64,000 nucleotides of DNA from assembly GCA_020636375.1 (NCBI GenBank), contig JACJXZ010000013.1:124001-188000 (forward strand), given 5' to 3'. This DNA is from Lewinellaceae bacterium (GTDB lineage Bacteria > Bacteroidota > Bacteroidia > Chitinophagales > Saprospiraceae). The position numbers and the translations under genes were made by a program. Of this stretch, positions 48,650 to 57,600 are shown piece after piece; within the stretch, counting starts at the first letter, position 1; each line of letters starts with the position of its first letter. A model generated the notes under the pieces. The model worked only from the letters and a program-made list of their open reading frames with translations, ran no database searches and was not told the origin of the DNA.

Positions 48650-48678
48650 AATTCGCACATAATTTGTTTTCTTCGGAC

Positions 48679-48710
48679 GGGCGGGGCCTTATGGCTCCGC
48701 CCTCCTTTTT
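48679..48710 (+). terminator. Intrinsic terminator of the giant gene
   Basis: GGGCGGGGCC (48679-48688) pairs with GGCTCCGCCC (48693-48702) over 10 bp with one G-T wobble and a TTAT loop, followed by TCCTTTTT. It lies 30 bp after the giant gene's stop. Confidence 0.8.
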
Positions 48711-48712
48711 GG

Positions 48713-48835
48713 ACGGGCTACCTTTAGGTGGCCCGTAATAAAAGGAGACAGAAGCGGACTACGGCCGCCCTCATCTCTTACTCGGTTGGACGGGCTGCTT
48801 TCAAGCTTGTCCTGATGAATAGAAGGACGGCCCGT
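48713..48835. repeat. Paired ACGGGC...GCCCGT hairpins
   Basis: ACGGGCTACC (48713-48722) pairs with GGTGGCCCGT (48727-48736). A second structure uses ACGGGC (48790-48795) and GCCCGT (48830-48835) with an inner GTCCT/AGGAC stem. Both begin with the direct repeat TTGGACGGGCT (48709 and 48786). They sit between the terminator and the amidase gene; their function is unknown. Confidence 0.45.
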
Positions 48836-48931
48836 AAACCTTATCCCTTGTCATGGGCCATCCAAAAGGGCAAGCCCACCTGTTGCCGCCCCCCGAAAAA
48901 AATTAATAACTTGCAGCCTAAAAAGCTGCAT

Positions 48932-50497
48932 ATGCGAATCAGGACAATCTGCTTATTCTCATTCATTTTTTTCTCAGCACACCAGATATGGGCGCAAACT
49001 GCCCGGGCTGATCTCCACTTTTCTCCGGGGAAGGCCCCCGGCTGGCAGTCTTCGCCCGTTGCCATCCCTTTGGAGCAGCCCGAGCCCTTCATTGCGGTAT
49101 CGCTGGCCTGGACGGGCGAAAGCCGGAGTTTTGATGTCCGGTTCTCCACCGACGGGCGGCAATGGAAAGGATGGGTTACCCTGCATCTCGACCCGCACGG
49201 GGAGCAGCGCCCGGAGCGCTACGTCAGCGAGTTGTATTACGCCGATGCGGACAGCCGTTACGTGCAGTTCAGGGCAACCGGCCCGGTAGAACAAATACAG
49301 GCCCACTTTTACAACCCCGGCGTTACAGAAAAAGAAGCGGTGCCCTCCGAAGAGGCTGTAACCCTCCGGGGCCCGGATTACTGCCCCTGCCCGCAACCCG
49401 GTTTTCAGGACCGCGACGACTGGTGCCCCAACGGGAGTTGCCCGCCCAACCCCAATCCGGACTTCACCAATGCCACCCACCTGATTGTCCACCACTCTGC
49501 CGGCACCAATACGGCTACCGATTGGGCGGCGGTCGTGCGCTCCATCTGGGACTTTCACGTCTTTACGCGGGGCTGGTCCGATATAGGGTACAACTGGCTG
49601 GTCGACCCCAACGGCGTCATTTATGAGGGGCGCGGCGACGGCATCCTGGGCGCCCATTTCTGCGGCACCAACGGCAGCACGATGGGCACCTGCGTATTGG
49701 GGGACTTCACCAATATCACCCCTACGCAGGAAGCCTTGAACGCCCTGACGGAACTCCTGGCCTGGAAATCCTGCGACAACGATATCGACCCGCTAGGCGA
49801 GGCTTTCCACCCCTCTTCCGGGCTTACCCTGGACAACATCTCCGGCCACCGGGATGGCTGCCCCACGGCGTGCCCGGGCGACTTGTTCTATCCGCTTTTG
49901 CCTGGCGTCCGGCTGGCCGTAGCGGATTACATCGCCACTTCCTGCGCCGCTATTGCCTCTCCACAGCAGCTTACAGGTACCGTTCTGAGCGAAACGGAGG
50001 CCCGGCTGGAATGGGTGGACAATTCGGATAACGAAACGGCCTTCCTAATCGAACGCTCCCAGTCCTTCAACGGCGCCTATACGGAAATCGCCTCAGTTGG
50101 CGAAAATACCACTACCTATGACGATGCCGGCCTCACCCCGCAGTCGGGCTACTATTACCGCATCCGCGCCGCCAATAGCCAGGATACTTCTGCTTACAGC
50201 AACAGAGCGTTTGTCTTTACCAATGTGGTCGGCCTGGACGGGCCGCTGGGCACGGCGCATGTCCGCCTGTTCCCCAACCCCGCCGGCGATCAGCTTACCG
50301 TCAAGCTGGATAGTGAGCTCAATGGCACCGTCTCTCTCCGCCTTTTTGACGCCACCGGGGGCGAAACCTGGAATGCCAAAATGCGTGGGGGGCGGTGGAC
50401 GCTGGAAATACCGACGAACGGCCTGCCTGCGGGATTGTACCTGTTGGAATTGCGGAATGGCGAGGACCGGGCAACTTATAGGATAGTTCGCGAATAG
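48932..50497 (+). CDS. T9SS-secreted PGRP-type N-acetylmuramoyl-L-alanine amidase with FN3 domain
   Basis: The product is 521 aa. ATG 48932 was chosen because it gives a clean signal peptide (RTICLFSFIFFSAHQIWAQ); upstream codons in frame are not protein-like. Residues ~178-338 are a PGRP/amidase domain with the zinc ligands His187 (VHHSAG), His316 (SGHRD) and Cys324 (ACPGD) and the Tyr220 of GYNW, so it should cut the bond between N-acetylmuramic acid and L-alanine in peptidoglycan. Residues ~343-432 look like a fibronectin type III domain and 446-521 a T9SS type A tail (LFPNPAGDQL, GLYLLEL). It therefore acts outside the cell, on other bacteria or shed wall fragments (inference). A 6-bp hairpin (TGCAGC/GCTGCA, 48912-48930) abuts the start codon and might limit translation. 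Confidence 0.88.
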   Translation: MRIRTICLFSFIFFSAHQIWAQTARADLHFSPGKAPGWQSSPVAIPLEQPEPFIAVSLAWTGESRSFDVRFSTDGRQWKGWVTLHLDPHGEQRPERYVSELYYADADSRYVQFRATGPVEQIQAHFYNPGVTEKEAVPSEEAVTLRGPDYCPCPQPGFQDRDDWCPNGSCPPNPNPDFTNATHLIVHHSAGTNTATDWAAVVRSIWDFHVFTRGWSDIGYNWLVDPNGVIYEGRGDGILGAHFCGTNGSTMGTCVLGDFTNITPTQEALNALTELLAWKSCDNDIDPLGEAFHPSSGLTLDNISGHRDGCPTACPGDLFYPLLPGVRLAVADYIATSCAAIASPQQLTGTVLSETEARLEWVDNSDNETAFLIERSQSFNGAYTEIASVGENTTTYDDAGLTPQSGYYYRIRAANSQDTSAYSNRAFVFTNVVGLDGPLGTAHVRLFPNPAGDQLTVKLDSELNGTVSLRLFDATGGETWNAKMRGGRWTLEIPTNGLPAGLYLLELRNGEDRATYRIVRE

Positions 50498-50514
50498 GTG
50501 TCATATTTTGAACA

Positions 50515-50558
50515 GCCTACCCTGTGGAATACAAGCTTCGCTATTCCACAGGGTAGGC
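50515..50558. terminator. 17-bp perfect inverted repeat after the amidase gene
   Basis: Arms 50515-50531 and 50542-50558 are perfect reverse complements around a 10-base loop. There is no T-run on the + side, so it may be a rho-independent-like stop without a tail, an mRNA 3' stabiliser or a binding site. It starts 17 bp after the amidase stop. Confidence 0.45.
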
Positions 50559-50685
50559 CCGGCAGGTTCGAACTGTCAAAAAATTAGTGTTCAAAGGTGC
50601 CCGTTTCAGGCAAAGCCTATATGGCAACGATTTTTTTCCTTATCTTGTACCGCAGGTTATTTTTATTCTTAAAAAACGCTTTCCT

Positions 50686-51438
50686 ATGAAAAAGCTCTAC
50701 TGGATACTATTTGCGGGCTTCGCCTTCTTGCTCAGCGCCTGCAACAAAGCAGAAGAACCGGTAGCGGAAGACGCGCTGATCCTCGAAATAGCAAGTGCCT
50801 CCGGCCGGGAGATGGTAGAGCCGGCTGATTTGCCACGCCCTATTGCGGCTTACGTTGAAGATGTTTACTTCGACACCTATATCGAAACCGCTTTCCTGGC
50901 GCCGGCCAAAGGTTATGAACTCAACATGGGAAACGGCGAAAACCTATTCTTCGGGATGGACAACCGCCTGCTGGAATTCAGCGGCCAGGAAAGCCCCCGT
51001 TTGGGCACCAATAGCCCGCATGGGCCCTGCTACCGCCCCGGAGCTTTAGGCAGCCCCATAGCTGTCGAGCGCCTGCCGGATGCCGTCGTCCGGTATATAA
51101 CGGCTAATTATCCGAGGAATCAAATCCGCCGGGCTTCTGTGCGCAGTGGTTATTATATCGTTGCCATAGACGTTCCCGCCTTGCTGCTGTTCAACGAGCG
51201 GGGCGCGTTCGTGGAAGAACTCAGCCCGATCCGCCATTGCCAGCAGGCCTGTCGGCCACTGCGCTACGACCAGCTGCCGGGCGGCATACTGCGGTATATC
51301 GAAGCAAACTATGGCGAGGCAACTTTCCGGCAGGCCTGTGCCCGTTCCGGGAAGATCGCCGTCTGGCTTGCCCATCCCCGTGGGCGCGTCATCCTGGTTT
51401 TCGACCGGGAAGGCAACCTGCTCTTTGTCAGGGGATAA
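50686..51438 (+). CDS. Lipoprotein with three PepSY-like repeats
   Basis: The product is 250 aa. ATG 50686 gives a lipoprotein signal peptide with the lipobox LSAC (Cys19), so it should be anchored in the cell envelope. The mature part contains three repeats of a PepSY-like pattern: LPRPIAAYVEDVYF (early), LPDAVVRYITANYP with YYIVAIDVPALLLFNERG (middle) and LPGGILRYIEANYG with VILVFDREGNLLF (end). Tandem domains of this type occur in Bacteroidota periplasmic or surface lipoproteins of unknown role; some related folds inhibit enzymes. It follows the amidase by 188 bp, so an immunity-like or modulating role is thinkable but unsupported. Confidence 0.75.
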   Translation: MKKLYWILFAGFAFLLSACNKAEEPVAEDALILEIASASGREMVEPADLPRPIAAYVEDVYFDTYIETAFLAPAKGYELNMGNGENLFFGMDNRLLEFSGQESPRLGTNSPHGPCYRPGALGSPIAVERLPDAVVRYITANYPRNQIRRASVRSGYYIVAIDVPALLLFNERGAFVEELSPIRHCQQACRPLRYDQLPGGILRYIEANYGEATFRQACARSGKIAVWLAHPRGRVILVFDREGNLLFVRG

Positions 51439-52015
51439 GCAGTGAGCGGAATATATTTTGCCTCCCGGGATTGAAGAATTATCAAATAATGCGGATATTG
51501 GGAGGAGCTAAGCCCTCGGAGGATAATTTTTTTGCCGGCGCCAAAATTTTTGGCGATCCACAGGCGTTAAGCTAACGATAATACAGGAGAGGGCTCCGCA
51601 GTAAGATTAAAGTTTTAGTTTTCATAGCTTTATATTTTTATGGTAGCCCTGTCCCCGCGATAGGGCTCTTTTTTTGAAGGGCGTGCTGAAGCCGCTGATA
51701 AGTATCGAACATCGAAGCGGTACTTCGGTTCAGATAACTGAAAAGATCGAACGAACAAAGAAAAACCCATTTTGCAACCGCCTGTCTCATCTCTGTTGCC
51801 CGATCATATTAACGTACATAGAACACATGCCGGGAAGCCGCCGCCTCCCCGGATATCGGGGCCTTGTGCGAAGCCGTAAAAAAAAACAGATAACGCTAAC
51901 CGCGTTTTGGGGCTTCCGTCCGTTACCTATTGCAACAGCCGACGTCAAAGACAACATGACAATACAATATTCAAAAAACCACAACAACAATTTACCTAAC
52001 AAAATCCAATTCCTT
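51439..52015. other. Intergenic region with a terminator
   Basis: There is no gene in this gap. It holds the terminator at 51645-51675, an imperfect CGCCAAAA/TTTTTGGCG palindrome near 51538-51556 and an AT-rich stretch (51610-51645 and 51955-52015) that may carry the promoter of the next lipoprotein gene. The open frame from 51674 into the next gene is not protein-like before 52016. Confidence 0.6.
51645..51675 (+). terminator. Intrinsic terminator
   Basis: AGCCCTGTC (51645-51653) pairs with GATAGGGCT (51659-51667) over 9 bp with one wobble and a five-base loop, followed by CTTTTTTT. It ends transcription about 200 bp after the PepSY-like lipoprotein gene. Confidence 0.75.
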
Positions 52016-53047
52016 ATGACAAAGTTTTTTCTGAAATTCTCAGGCATAGCGCTCTTGTTGGCAGTAATGATCGCCACGGGCTGTCAGGAAGATGACCCCA
52101 TTGTTGACCCGATCGGCCCCGATATCACGCTTGTTTCCGAGTCCGGCTTTGTATCTTCTGATGTAGAGCTGTTTGAAGGGGATGCTTTTAGTGTGAAATT
52201 ATCGCTGGAGAAAGGCGACAACCCCCTGCAAACACTGTCGATGACAGTCGACGGCGTCGAACCCAAAGGCACGGAACTGAGCGGCTACGTCACTTCCCTT
52301 ACCATTGACGGCACAACGCAAACGGCGCAGAACCCCCAGCTGATCACGGGCACCGCCAAGGACGGCAGCACCTGGGAATACGAGCTGGTTCCCGCCGGGC
52401 TGGCAGTGGATGAATCCGCCACCTTCGCCTTTAGGGTAACCGACGAGTCCGGCCTGTCGGCTTCTGTTTCTTTCAAAGTTACTATTGTTCCTCCTCCGGG
52501 CACGCCAATCGAAATGACTATTACGGGAGCGCTCTTAAACCAGGCTGGCCCTGCCGGTACAGGCGGCATCGACCTGGATACTGGCGATGGTACCGGCACT
52601 AGAATGTCTTCTACCGGCGACCCTGCTGTAGATAATTCTTATTTGCAGGCAGAACTCGAAGATGAAGGTATCAACAGGGACGTTACTCCTGTAGGCAGTG
52701 CAAATTGGCGCAGGCAGATTTCCAGTATTAACGGCACTGTAGTACGGCAGGCTGATCTGACCAAACTTCCAGAAACTTTCAGCTTCGACAATGTCGAAAC
52801 CAAAGAGCAGATAAAGGACGTCTTTGACACTGGCGCGGCCCTTACCGGCGATGACAGTACCTGCAACTGTACTGATTCCACTTTCGGCGAAGAGGTGAGC
52901 GAACCGGTTGAAGAAGGCGATATATTCGTCGTGAAAAAAGAGGACAAATATTACCTTGTTCGCGTCGATAATATCATTACCGTCTATATTGGCCCCAATG
53001 AACCGGGCAATAACGACGACAAGTACGAGCTTTCTATTAAGTATTAA
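52016..53047 (+). CDS. Lipoprotein of unknown function
   Basis: The product is 343 aa. ATG 52016 gives a lipoprotein signal peptide ending ATGC (Cys23); the frame upstream is open but not protein-like. The mature protein is Asp/Glu/Thr-rich. Residues ~35-165 look like a cadherin/Ig-like beta domain (SVKLSLEKGDNPLQTLSMTV and AFRVTDESGLSASVSFKVTI), then a Gly/Asp stretch (GGIDLDTGDGTGTRMS) and a C-terminal beta region ending DKYELSIKY. The family is not recognised. It has its own upstream gap with a terminator and a downstream terminator, so it is probably monocistronic and is likely exposed on a membrane. Confidence 0.75.
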   Translation: MTKFFLKFSGIALLLAVMIATGCQEDDPIVDPIGPDITLVSESGFVSSDVELFEGDAFSVKLSLEKGDNPLQTLSMTVDGVEPKGTELSGYVTSLTIDGTTQTAQNPQLITGTAKDGSTWEYELVPAGLAVDESATFAFRVTDESGLSASVSFKVTIVPPPGTPIEMTITGALLNQAGPAGTGGIDLDTGDGTGTRMSSTGDPAVDNSYLQAELEDEGINRDVTPVGSANWRRQISSINGTVVRQADLTKLPETFSFDNVETKEQIKDVFDTGAALTGDDSTCNCTDSTFGEEVSEPVEEGDIFVVKKEDKYYLVRVDNIITVYIGPNEPGNNDDKYELSIKY

Positions 53048-53084
53048 ACCATAAGCTCAATCTTTTTGGTGTAATATTGAAAGA

Positions 53085-53120
53085 GCATGGCGCCAACCCT
53101 GGTGTCATGCCCTTTTTTTT
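53085..53120 (+). terminator. Intrinsic terminator
   Basis: GCATGGCGCCA (53085-53095) pairs with TGGTGTCATGC (53100-53110) over 11 bp with two G-T wobbles, followed by CC and eight T. It lies 38 bp after the lipoprotein stop. Confidence 0.85.
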
Positions 53121-53212
53121 GCAATTTTCCCCCTGCTCCGGCGTTTTATGGAGTGCCCCGAATTGTCGAAGAACATGTTATCTTTGCGCTTCAGAGCCAA
53201 TCAAAATATACT

Positions 53213-53794
53213 ATGATCCGAAAATTGCTCCTGCCCCTGCTGTTGTCAGCTTTGCCATTGCTGTCGCCGGCCCAGTGCCAGTTTGCCGTCGATGAGATCG
53301 ACCCCTTCGACAGCACCCGCCTGGTCATGTCGCAACCGATGTCCATCGGCAATTACATTCCCAGCCTGTTCGAAACGGCGAAGGGGCCGAAGATCATCGA
53401 CGAGGCGAAAATGGTGTTCAGCCATTCGGAAAGCGACCGGGACAGCATCAATTCTTTCTTCCTCACCATCGTAGCACCGGAGTACAATTATCACCCCATC
53501 GAATCCGGCAAAAACGTCCTGCTCGCTTTTGCCGATTCCACAGTCGTCGCCCTGCTCAACTTTCCCGACCGGGGCACTTTCAACTCCGATACCAACATGC
53601 GGATGTATCAGCACACCTGCATCGTGCCCATCGATGTATTCTATCGGATGACGTATTCCGAGGTGCTGGCTATCCGCATCCGGTACGACAATAAAAAACG
53701 CACGATCCCGCTTTCCAAAAAACAACAGAAGGCGCTGAAGCTGGCCGTGCAGTGCGTGGGCGAGGCCGTGGGCTTTATGCCGAACAAGCCGTGA
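53213..53794 (+). CDS. Secreted or periplasmic protein of unknown function
   Basis: The product is 193 aa. ATG 53213 is preferred because it begins a typical signal peptide (MIRKLLLPLLLSALPLLSPA); the ~40 codons upstream in frame overlap the preceding terminator. The mature part has no domain I recognise. It is a mixed alpha/beta sequence with DSTRLVMSQPMSIGNYIPS, MRMYQHTCIVPIDVFYRM and a basic stretch RYDNKKRTIPLSKKQQKALK near the C-terminus, and three cysteines. It lacks a T9SS tail and a lipobox, so a periplasmic location is likely. A long non-coding stretch follows it. Confidence 0.75.
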   Translation: MIRKLLLPLLLSALPLLSPAQCQFAVDEIDPFDSTRLVMSQPMSIGNYIPSLFETAKGPKIIDEAKMVFSHSESDRDSINSFFLTIVAPEYNYHPIESGKNVLLAFADSTVVALLNFPDRGTFNSDTNMRMYQHTCIVPIDVFYRMTYSEVLAIRIRYDNKKRTIPLSKKQQKALKLAVQCVGEAVGFMPNKP

Positions 53795-53859
53795 CCGGAG
53801 AAAGGTGGGCAAAGCAGGGATGTTGTTGGTTGTGGGACGGCGTGACACCCAGAGCGTTG

Positions 53860-54448
53860 CTAGTCATTAGTTTTGCTATTTTCAGACAGCCTGGTGCCAG
53901 TCTTCTTCCTGACCCTGGGGCGGTTCTCCCGTACCTGGGGTAAACCTAAGTACGGGAGAAACTCCTTCCATGCTGAAGGCCTCCTGGGCGGCAGAAATGA
54001 CATTCCACTTCTTTGGACAGCTTGTACAAACTGGCGCGCGCGTCTCTATCGCTATGCCCTTAAAGCTGGGGCCTTGCCTGGAAACTTGCCTACAGGAGAG
54101 GCCGGCGATGTGTTTAGCGGCCTGAAAGGCCACCTTAACTTAGCACGGGGCAACGCCCCGTGTCAATAGGCCCAACATTTGAAAGCGCCCTGAAAGGGCA
54201 ACATAAAAGCCCGGCCTTGCCGGCAAATTATTTTGGCCCTTCAGTCCGTAGGCGGCCCTCCTTATGCCGCACGGGGCATCGCCCCGTGCTAAGGTATATT
54301 AGCCTCCGGCATGCGCTGGAGCAGGCTCTTCGGGCTGTACCGGTAAGCAAGCCCTGGGCGGCTAAACATAAGCGGGCTCGGGGCAAGCCTATGTGATGTC
54401 CGCCCGCTGTGCCTGGATGCCTGCCAAAAACGCAAAACTAATGACTAG
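53860..54448. mobile_element. Possible MITE-like element with 17-bp terminal inverted repeats
   Basis: The sequence at 53860-53876 (CTAGTCATTAGTTTTGC) recurs as a perfect reverse complement at 54432-54448. The 589 bp between carry no gene and several hairpins. I see no clear target-site duplication. It may be a non-autonomous element or simply a dispersed structural repeat. Confidence 0.4.
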
Positions 54449-54470
54449 TGCCTCCGGAACGAAGTTCCGG
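53924..54470. repeat. Cluster of five hairpins, four with triloops
   Basis: The hairpins are 53924-53934/53950-53960 (11-bp perfect stem), 54144-54151/54155-54162 (loop AAC), 54187-54191/54195-54199 (loop GAA), 54269-54277/54281-54289 (loop ATC) and 54454-54460/54464-54470 (loop GAA). The second and fourth share the stem CACGGGGC. Such stems recur in intergenic regions of many environmental Bacteroidota (general knowledge). Confidence 0.5.
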
Positions 54471-54474
54471 GGCA

Positions 54475-54533
54475 GTTACCAGTTGATTGTTGTTGGCCAG
54501 CTGTAACCCCTAAGCCGTTGATTGCCAACCAAC
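54475..54533 (+). repeat. Left arm of a 59-bp inverted repeat
   Basis: This matches the reverse complement of 62882-62940 at 57 of 59 positions by eye. It lies between the hairpin cluster and the 3' end of the large minus-strand adhesin gene. Similarity stops abruptly at both ends of the 59 bp. Confidence 0.8.
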
Positions 54534-54652
54534 CTGGCCCCGAGCCTGTCGAGGGAACCATCAACCGCATTCCGCCCCCGGCGGGAAAACAACTGCCCCG
54601 TTATTTAGTGCCAACAGCACTAGTCGGGGCACATCAGGCAGCGCGAAAGCCC

Positions 54653-57600
54653 TCAATCCAGCAGCAGGACATCTCCCTTGTAAGTAATTACAATGCCATC
54701 GGAGAACAGGACGTCTATCTGGTATGCATAGACTCCAGCCGGCATGCGCTGCCCGTTGAACCTTCCGTCCCAGCCGGATCGCGGGTCGTTGAGCGCCCCT
54801 CCTTCGCCGTGGAACACGATGTTCCCCCAACGGCCGGCGACAATCATTTTTTCCACCCGGACTGCCTCCGGGCCGCCGTAGGCCAGAAAGGCATCATTAC
54901 TGCCGTCGTGGTTCGGGCTGAAGGCGTTGGGGATGAAAACGCGCCGCGGACGATTCACGATCACCTGTATCGTTGTGTCTGCGCGGCAGCCATTTTCGTC
55001 GACAACCGATAGGTGATACGTGGTGGAATGAACAGGTGTAAATACGGGGTCGAGGCAATCATGACAGGATATGTATGCATCTGCCGGCCACCAGCTGGCC
55101 TGGATAAGGCCATAGGCCTGGCCTATTTCGACGGAAAGCCCGGCCGGCTCTCCATAGTTGACGGTAAGAAGCTCCGGAAGGTAAATGGCCAATGGCGATG
55201 GATCGGATATTTGGATGGTTTCCCCAACCGTACAGCCATGAGCATCCTGGATGGCCAGGGGATAGGCCCCCGCTGCCAGTCCATGAAAGGTACTGTCGTT
55301 GGTGAAAGTTGTTCCTCCGTCGATGGAGTAGAGGAAAGGCGGCGTTCCGCTGCTGCCGGGCGCCTGCAGGCTGACCATGCCCAGCCGGCCGGTACAATTG
55401 GGGGGAATGGCGTGGTATTCCAAAACTAAGGAAGGGGGCTCGTTAACGATGGCCAGCGCACTGTCCCGGCAGCCGTTGGCATCGGTCACGCTCACCCCGT
55501 AAACGGCGGGCGCCAGGCCGGCAGCCAGGCTGTCAGTTCCGCCCTGATCCCAGGAATAGGCATAAGGGGCCGTGCCGCCGGATGCCTTTACGGACGCACT
55601 CCCGTCTTCATCGCCGAAACAGGAAACCGCTTCGGCGGAAATTACGGAGAGGGCCAGCGGCGGCGGCTGGCTGACCAGGAAAGGAGGAGAGGCCAACCGG
55701 CAGCCTTGGGCATCGGTAATCGTTGCCTGATAGGCTCCGGCGCCGAGGGCGCTTTGGCTTGGTCCGACACTGCCGTCGTTCCAAAGATAGCCATATGGCG
55801 GTGTCCCGCCGTTTATGGCAAGCTGGATCGCTCCATCGCCGGAACCGTAACAGCGTAGGTGGCTGATGCTGTAGGACTCGAGGATTAGATGAGGCGGCGC
55901 TTCAATGTCGACATTCAGGGCCAGCGTGCAGCCTCTGGCGTCCGTCAGCGTTACCTGATGCAGGCCGGGCGACAGCCATACGTTGGAGAATCCCTGCCGC
56001 CCGTCGTCCCAGCTTGCCGTATAGGGGGCGGTTCCACCCGACATTTCCTGCACGGCCGCCCTGCCGTCTGCGCGATCGGCACAGGATGCCGGTTCCGGTA
56101 TGACAACAGCTTGCAGGGGGGCGGGGGCGCCTACCTCAATACTGTCGGCCAGAAGGCACCCGTTTGCGTCCGTCAGAGTGAGGTGGTATAATCCGGCGGA
56201 GAGCCCGTCGGCCACCGGCCCGCCCCAGTTGTAATCATAAGGCGGGCTGCCTCCGGAAGCCAGGGCGGCAGCCCGCCCGTCGGCGCCGCCGGGGCAGGTG
56301 ACGGAATCGGCTTCCAGCGACAACTCCAGGGGGGGAGGTTCGGTGAGCGTACCGGTGACGGCCTGTGTGCATCCGTCGGCATCCTCTATCCCGAAGGTGT
56401 ACGCGCCGGCGCCGAGGCCTCCGAAAACCGGGGAGCTTTGCGCGAAGCCGCTCCATTCAAAGATAAAGGGCGGGGTACCTGCCGTCACCGTCACTTCCAG
56501 CGCGCCGTCTGAAAACCCGAAACAGGAAATATCCTGTCCGTGGTAATCGGATGCCACCGTAACTGCGGCCTGTATTTCCGGCAGTACCGTAATGGACACG
56601 GTATCGGTGGTCACGCACTGGCCGGCGCGGGTAGTGGTGAGCACGTAACGGTAAACGACAGTGGTGTCGGCCGCATTAAAAAAATAAGCCTGGGTAATAC
56701 CCGAATCAGGGTGAGAAAGAGCATCGATCGGGGCACTGCCGAGCCCCAGCCACTCGAAAGAAAGCCCATCCTGGCGGCGGTCGGTTCCCAGGGTCACGGT
56801 ATCCCGGTGGCAGGCCCGCAAGTCGGGCCCGGCATTGAACACGGCCGGAGGGGGGACGAGCGCATAAAGCGTGTCGCAGGAACAGGTGTGCCAGGGGTCG
56901 TCGAGCGCCAGAAGGAGGCGGCAGGCCCGGGCGGTGGGGGCAAAAAACTGTATGGAATCCAGAAGAATGCCACCGGCCTCCAGATAGGGGAGTGGAATGT
57001 GGCGCCGGGCCAGCAGTTCTTCCGGAGGGCCGTCGGGCATTCCGTTCCCGTTTTCATCGTAATAAACGGATAAACGGATGCTGTCGTTGACGATCGGCGC
57101 GCCGGTGATGTTTTCGATGAGGGCCTGGCCGGCAACCCACTCCCCGGCAGCGCCGGCAGGACTGCTGGCCCAGGCGCCGGGGGTGATCTTCAGCCGGCTT
57201 CCCTGTACCGGCACGGTATAGAGGCGGTTGGCGGAGATCGCGAAGATGTCGCAGCTTCCGCCCCCGGCATTGGCGCAGGCTACATTGGCCCGCAGGAGGG
57301 AAAAGGCCTCCAGGCCCAGAGAATCGCAGGGCAGTTCTTCCAGGAGCTGGTTTTGCACTTCGATGCTGAACACTATGGAGTCTCCGGGCGGAACGCCGGG
57401 CGGCAGGGCGAAAGCCAGCCGCCGCCGGTTCCCGTTGATGCTGTTTTCGGCGATGCCGCCGGGGGCATTGCGAACTCCTGCCAGGGAGCCTTCGATATAG
57501 TCCAGGGTATACGGAAGGGCGAATGCGCCAAATTCAATCGCAGAAGTAGGGAAGGGCCCCAGGTTGGTCAGTTTGTAGTGCAGCCGCGAAGGGGAGCAAC

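Larger units (their letters stand above)
53795..54652. other. Hairpin-rich non-coding region
   Basis: I see no gene in these 860 bases between two converging genes. They hold a possible MITE-like element, five short hairpins, the left 59-bp inverted repeat and, at 54543-54556, the short sequence GAGCCTGTCGAGGG, which resembles widely dispersed intergenic repeats. Confidence 0.6.

Noticed and set aside
9401..48658. Many long minus-strand frames opposite the giant gene (for example 9401-11134, 11679-13010, 38695-40143, 42167-43750, 45086-46870, 47003-48658)
   Set aside because: They repeat with the period of the sense arrays, have no signal or domain and are mirror images of the sense codon usage.
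54518..55429. Plus-strand frames 54518-55012 and 55013-55429
   Set aside because: They run antisense through the adhesin's T9SS tail and start inside the 59-bp repeat.
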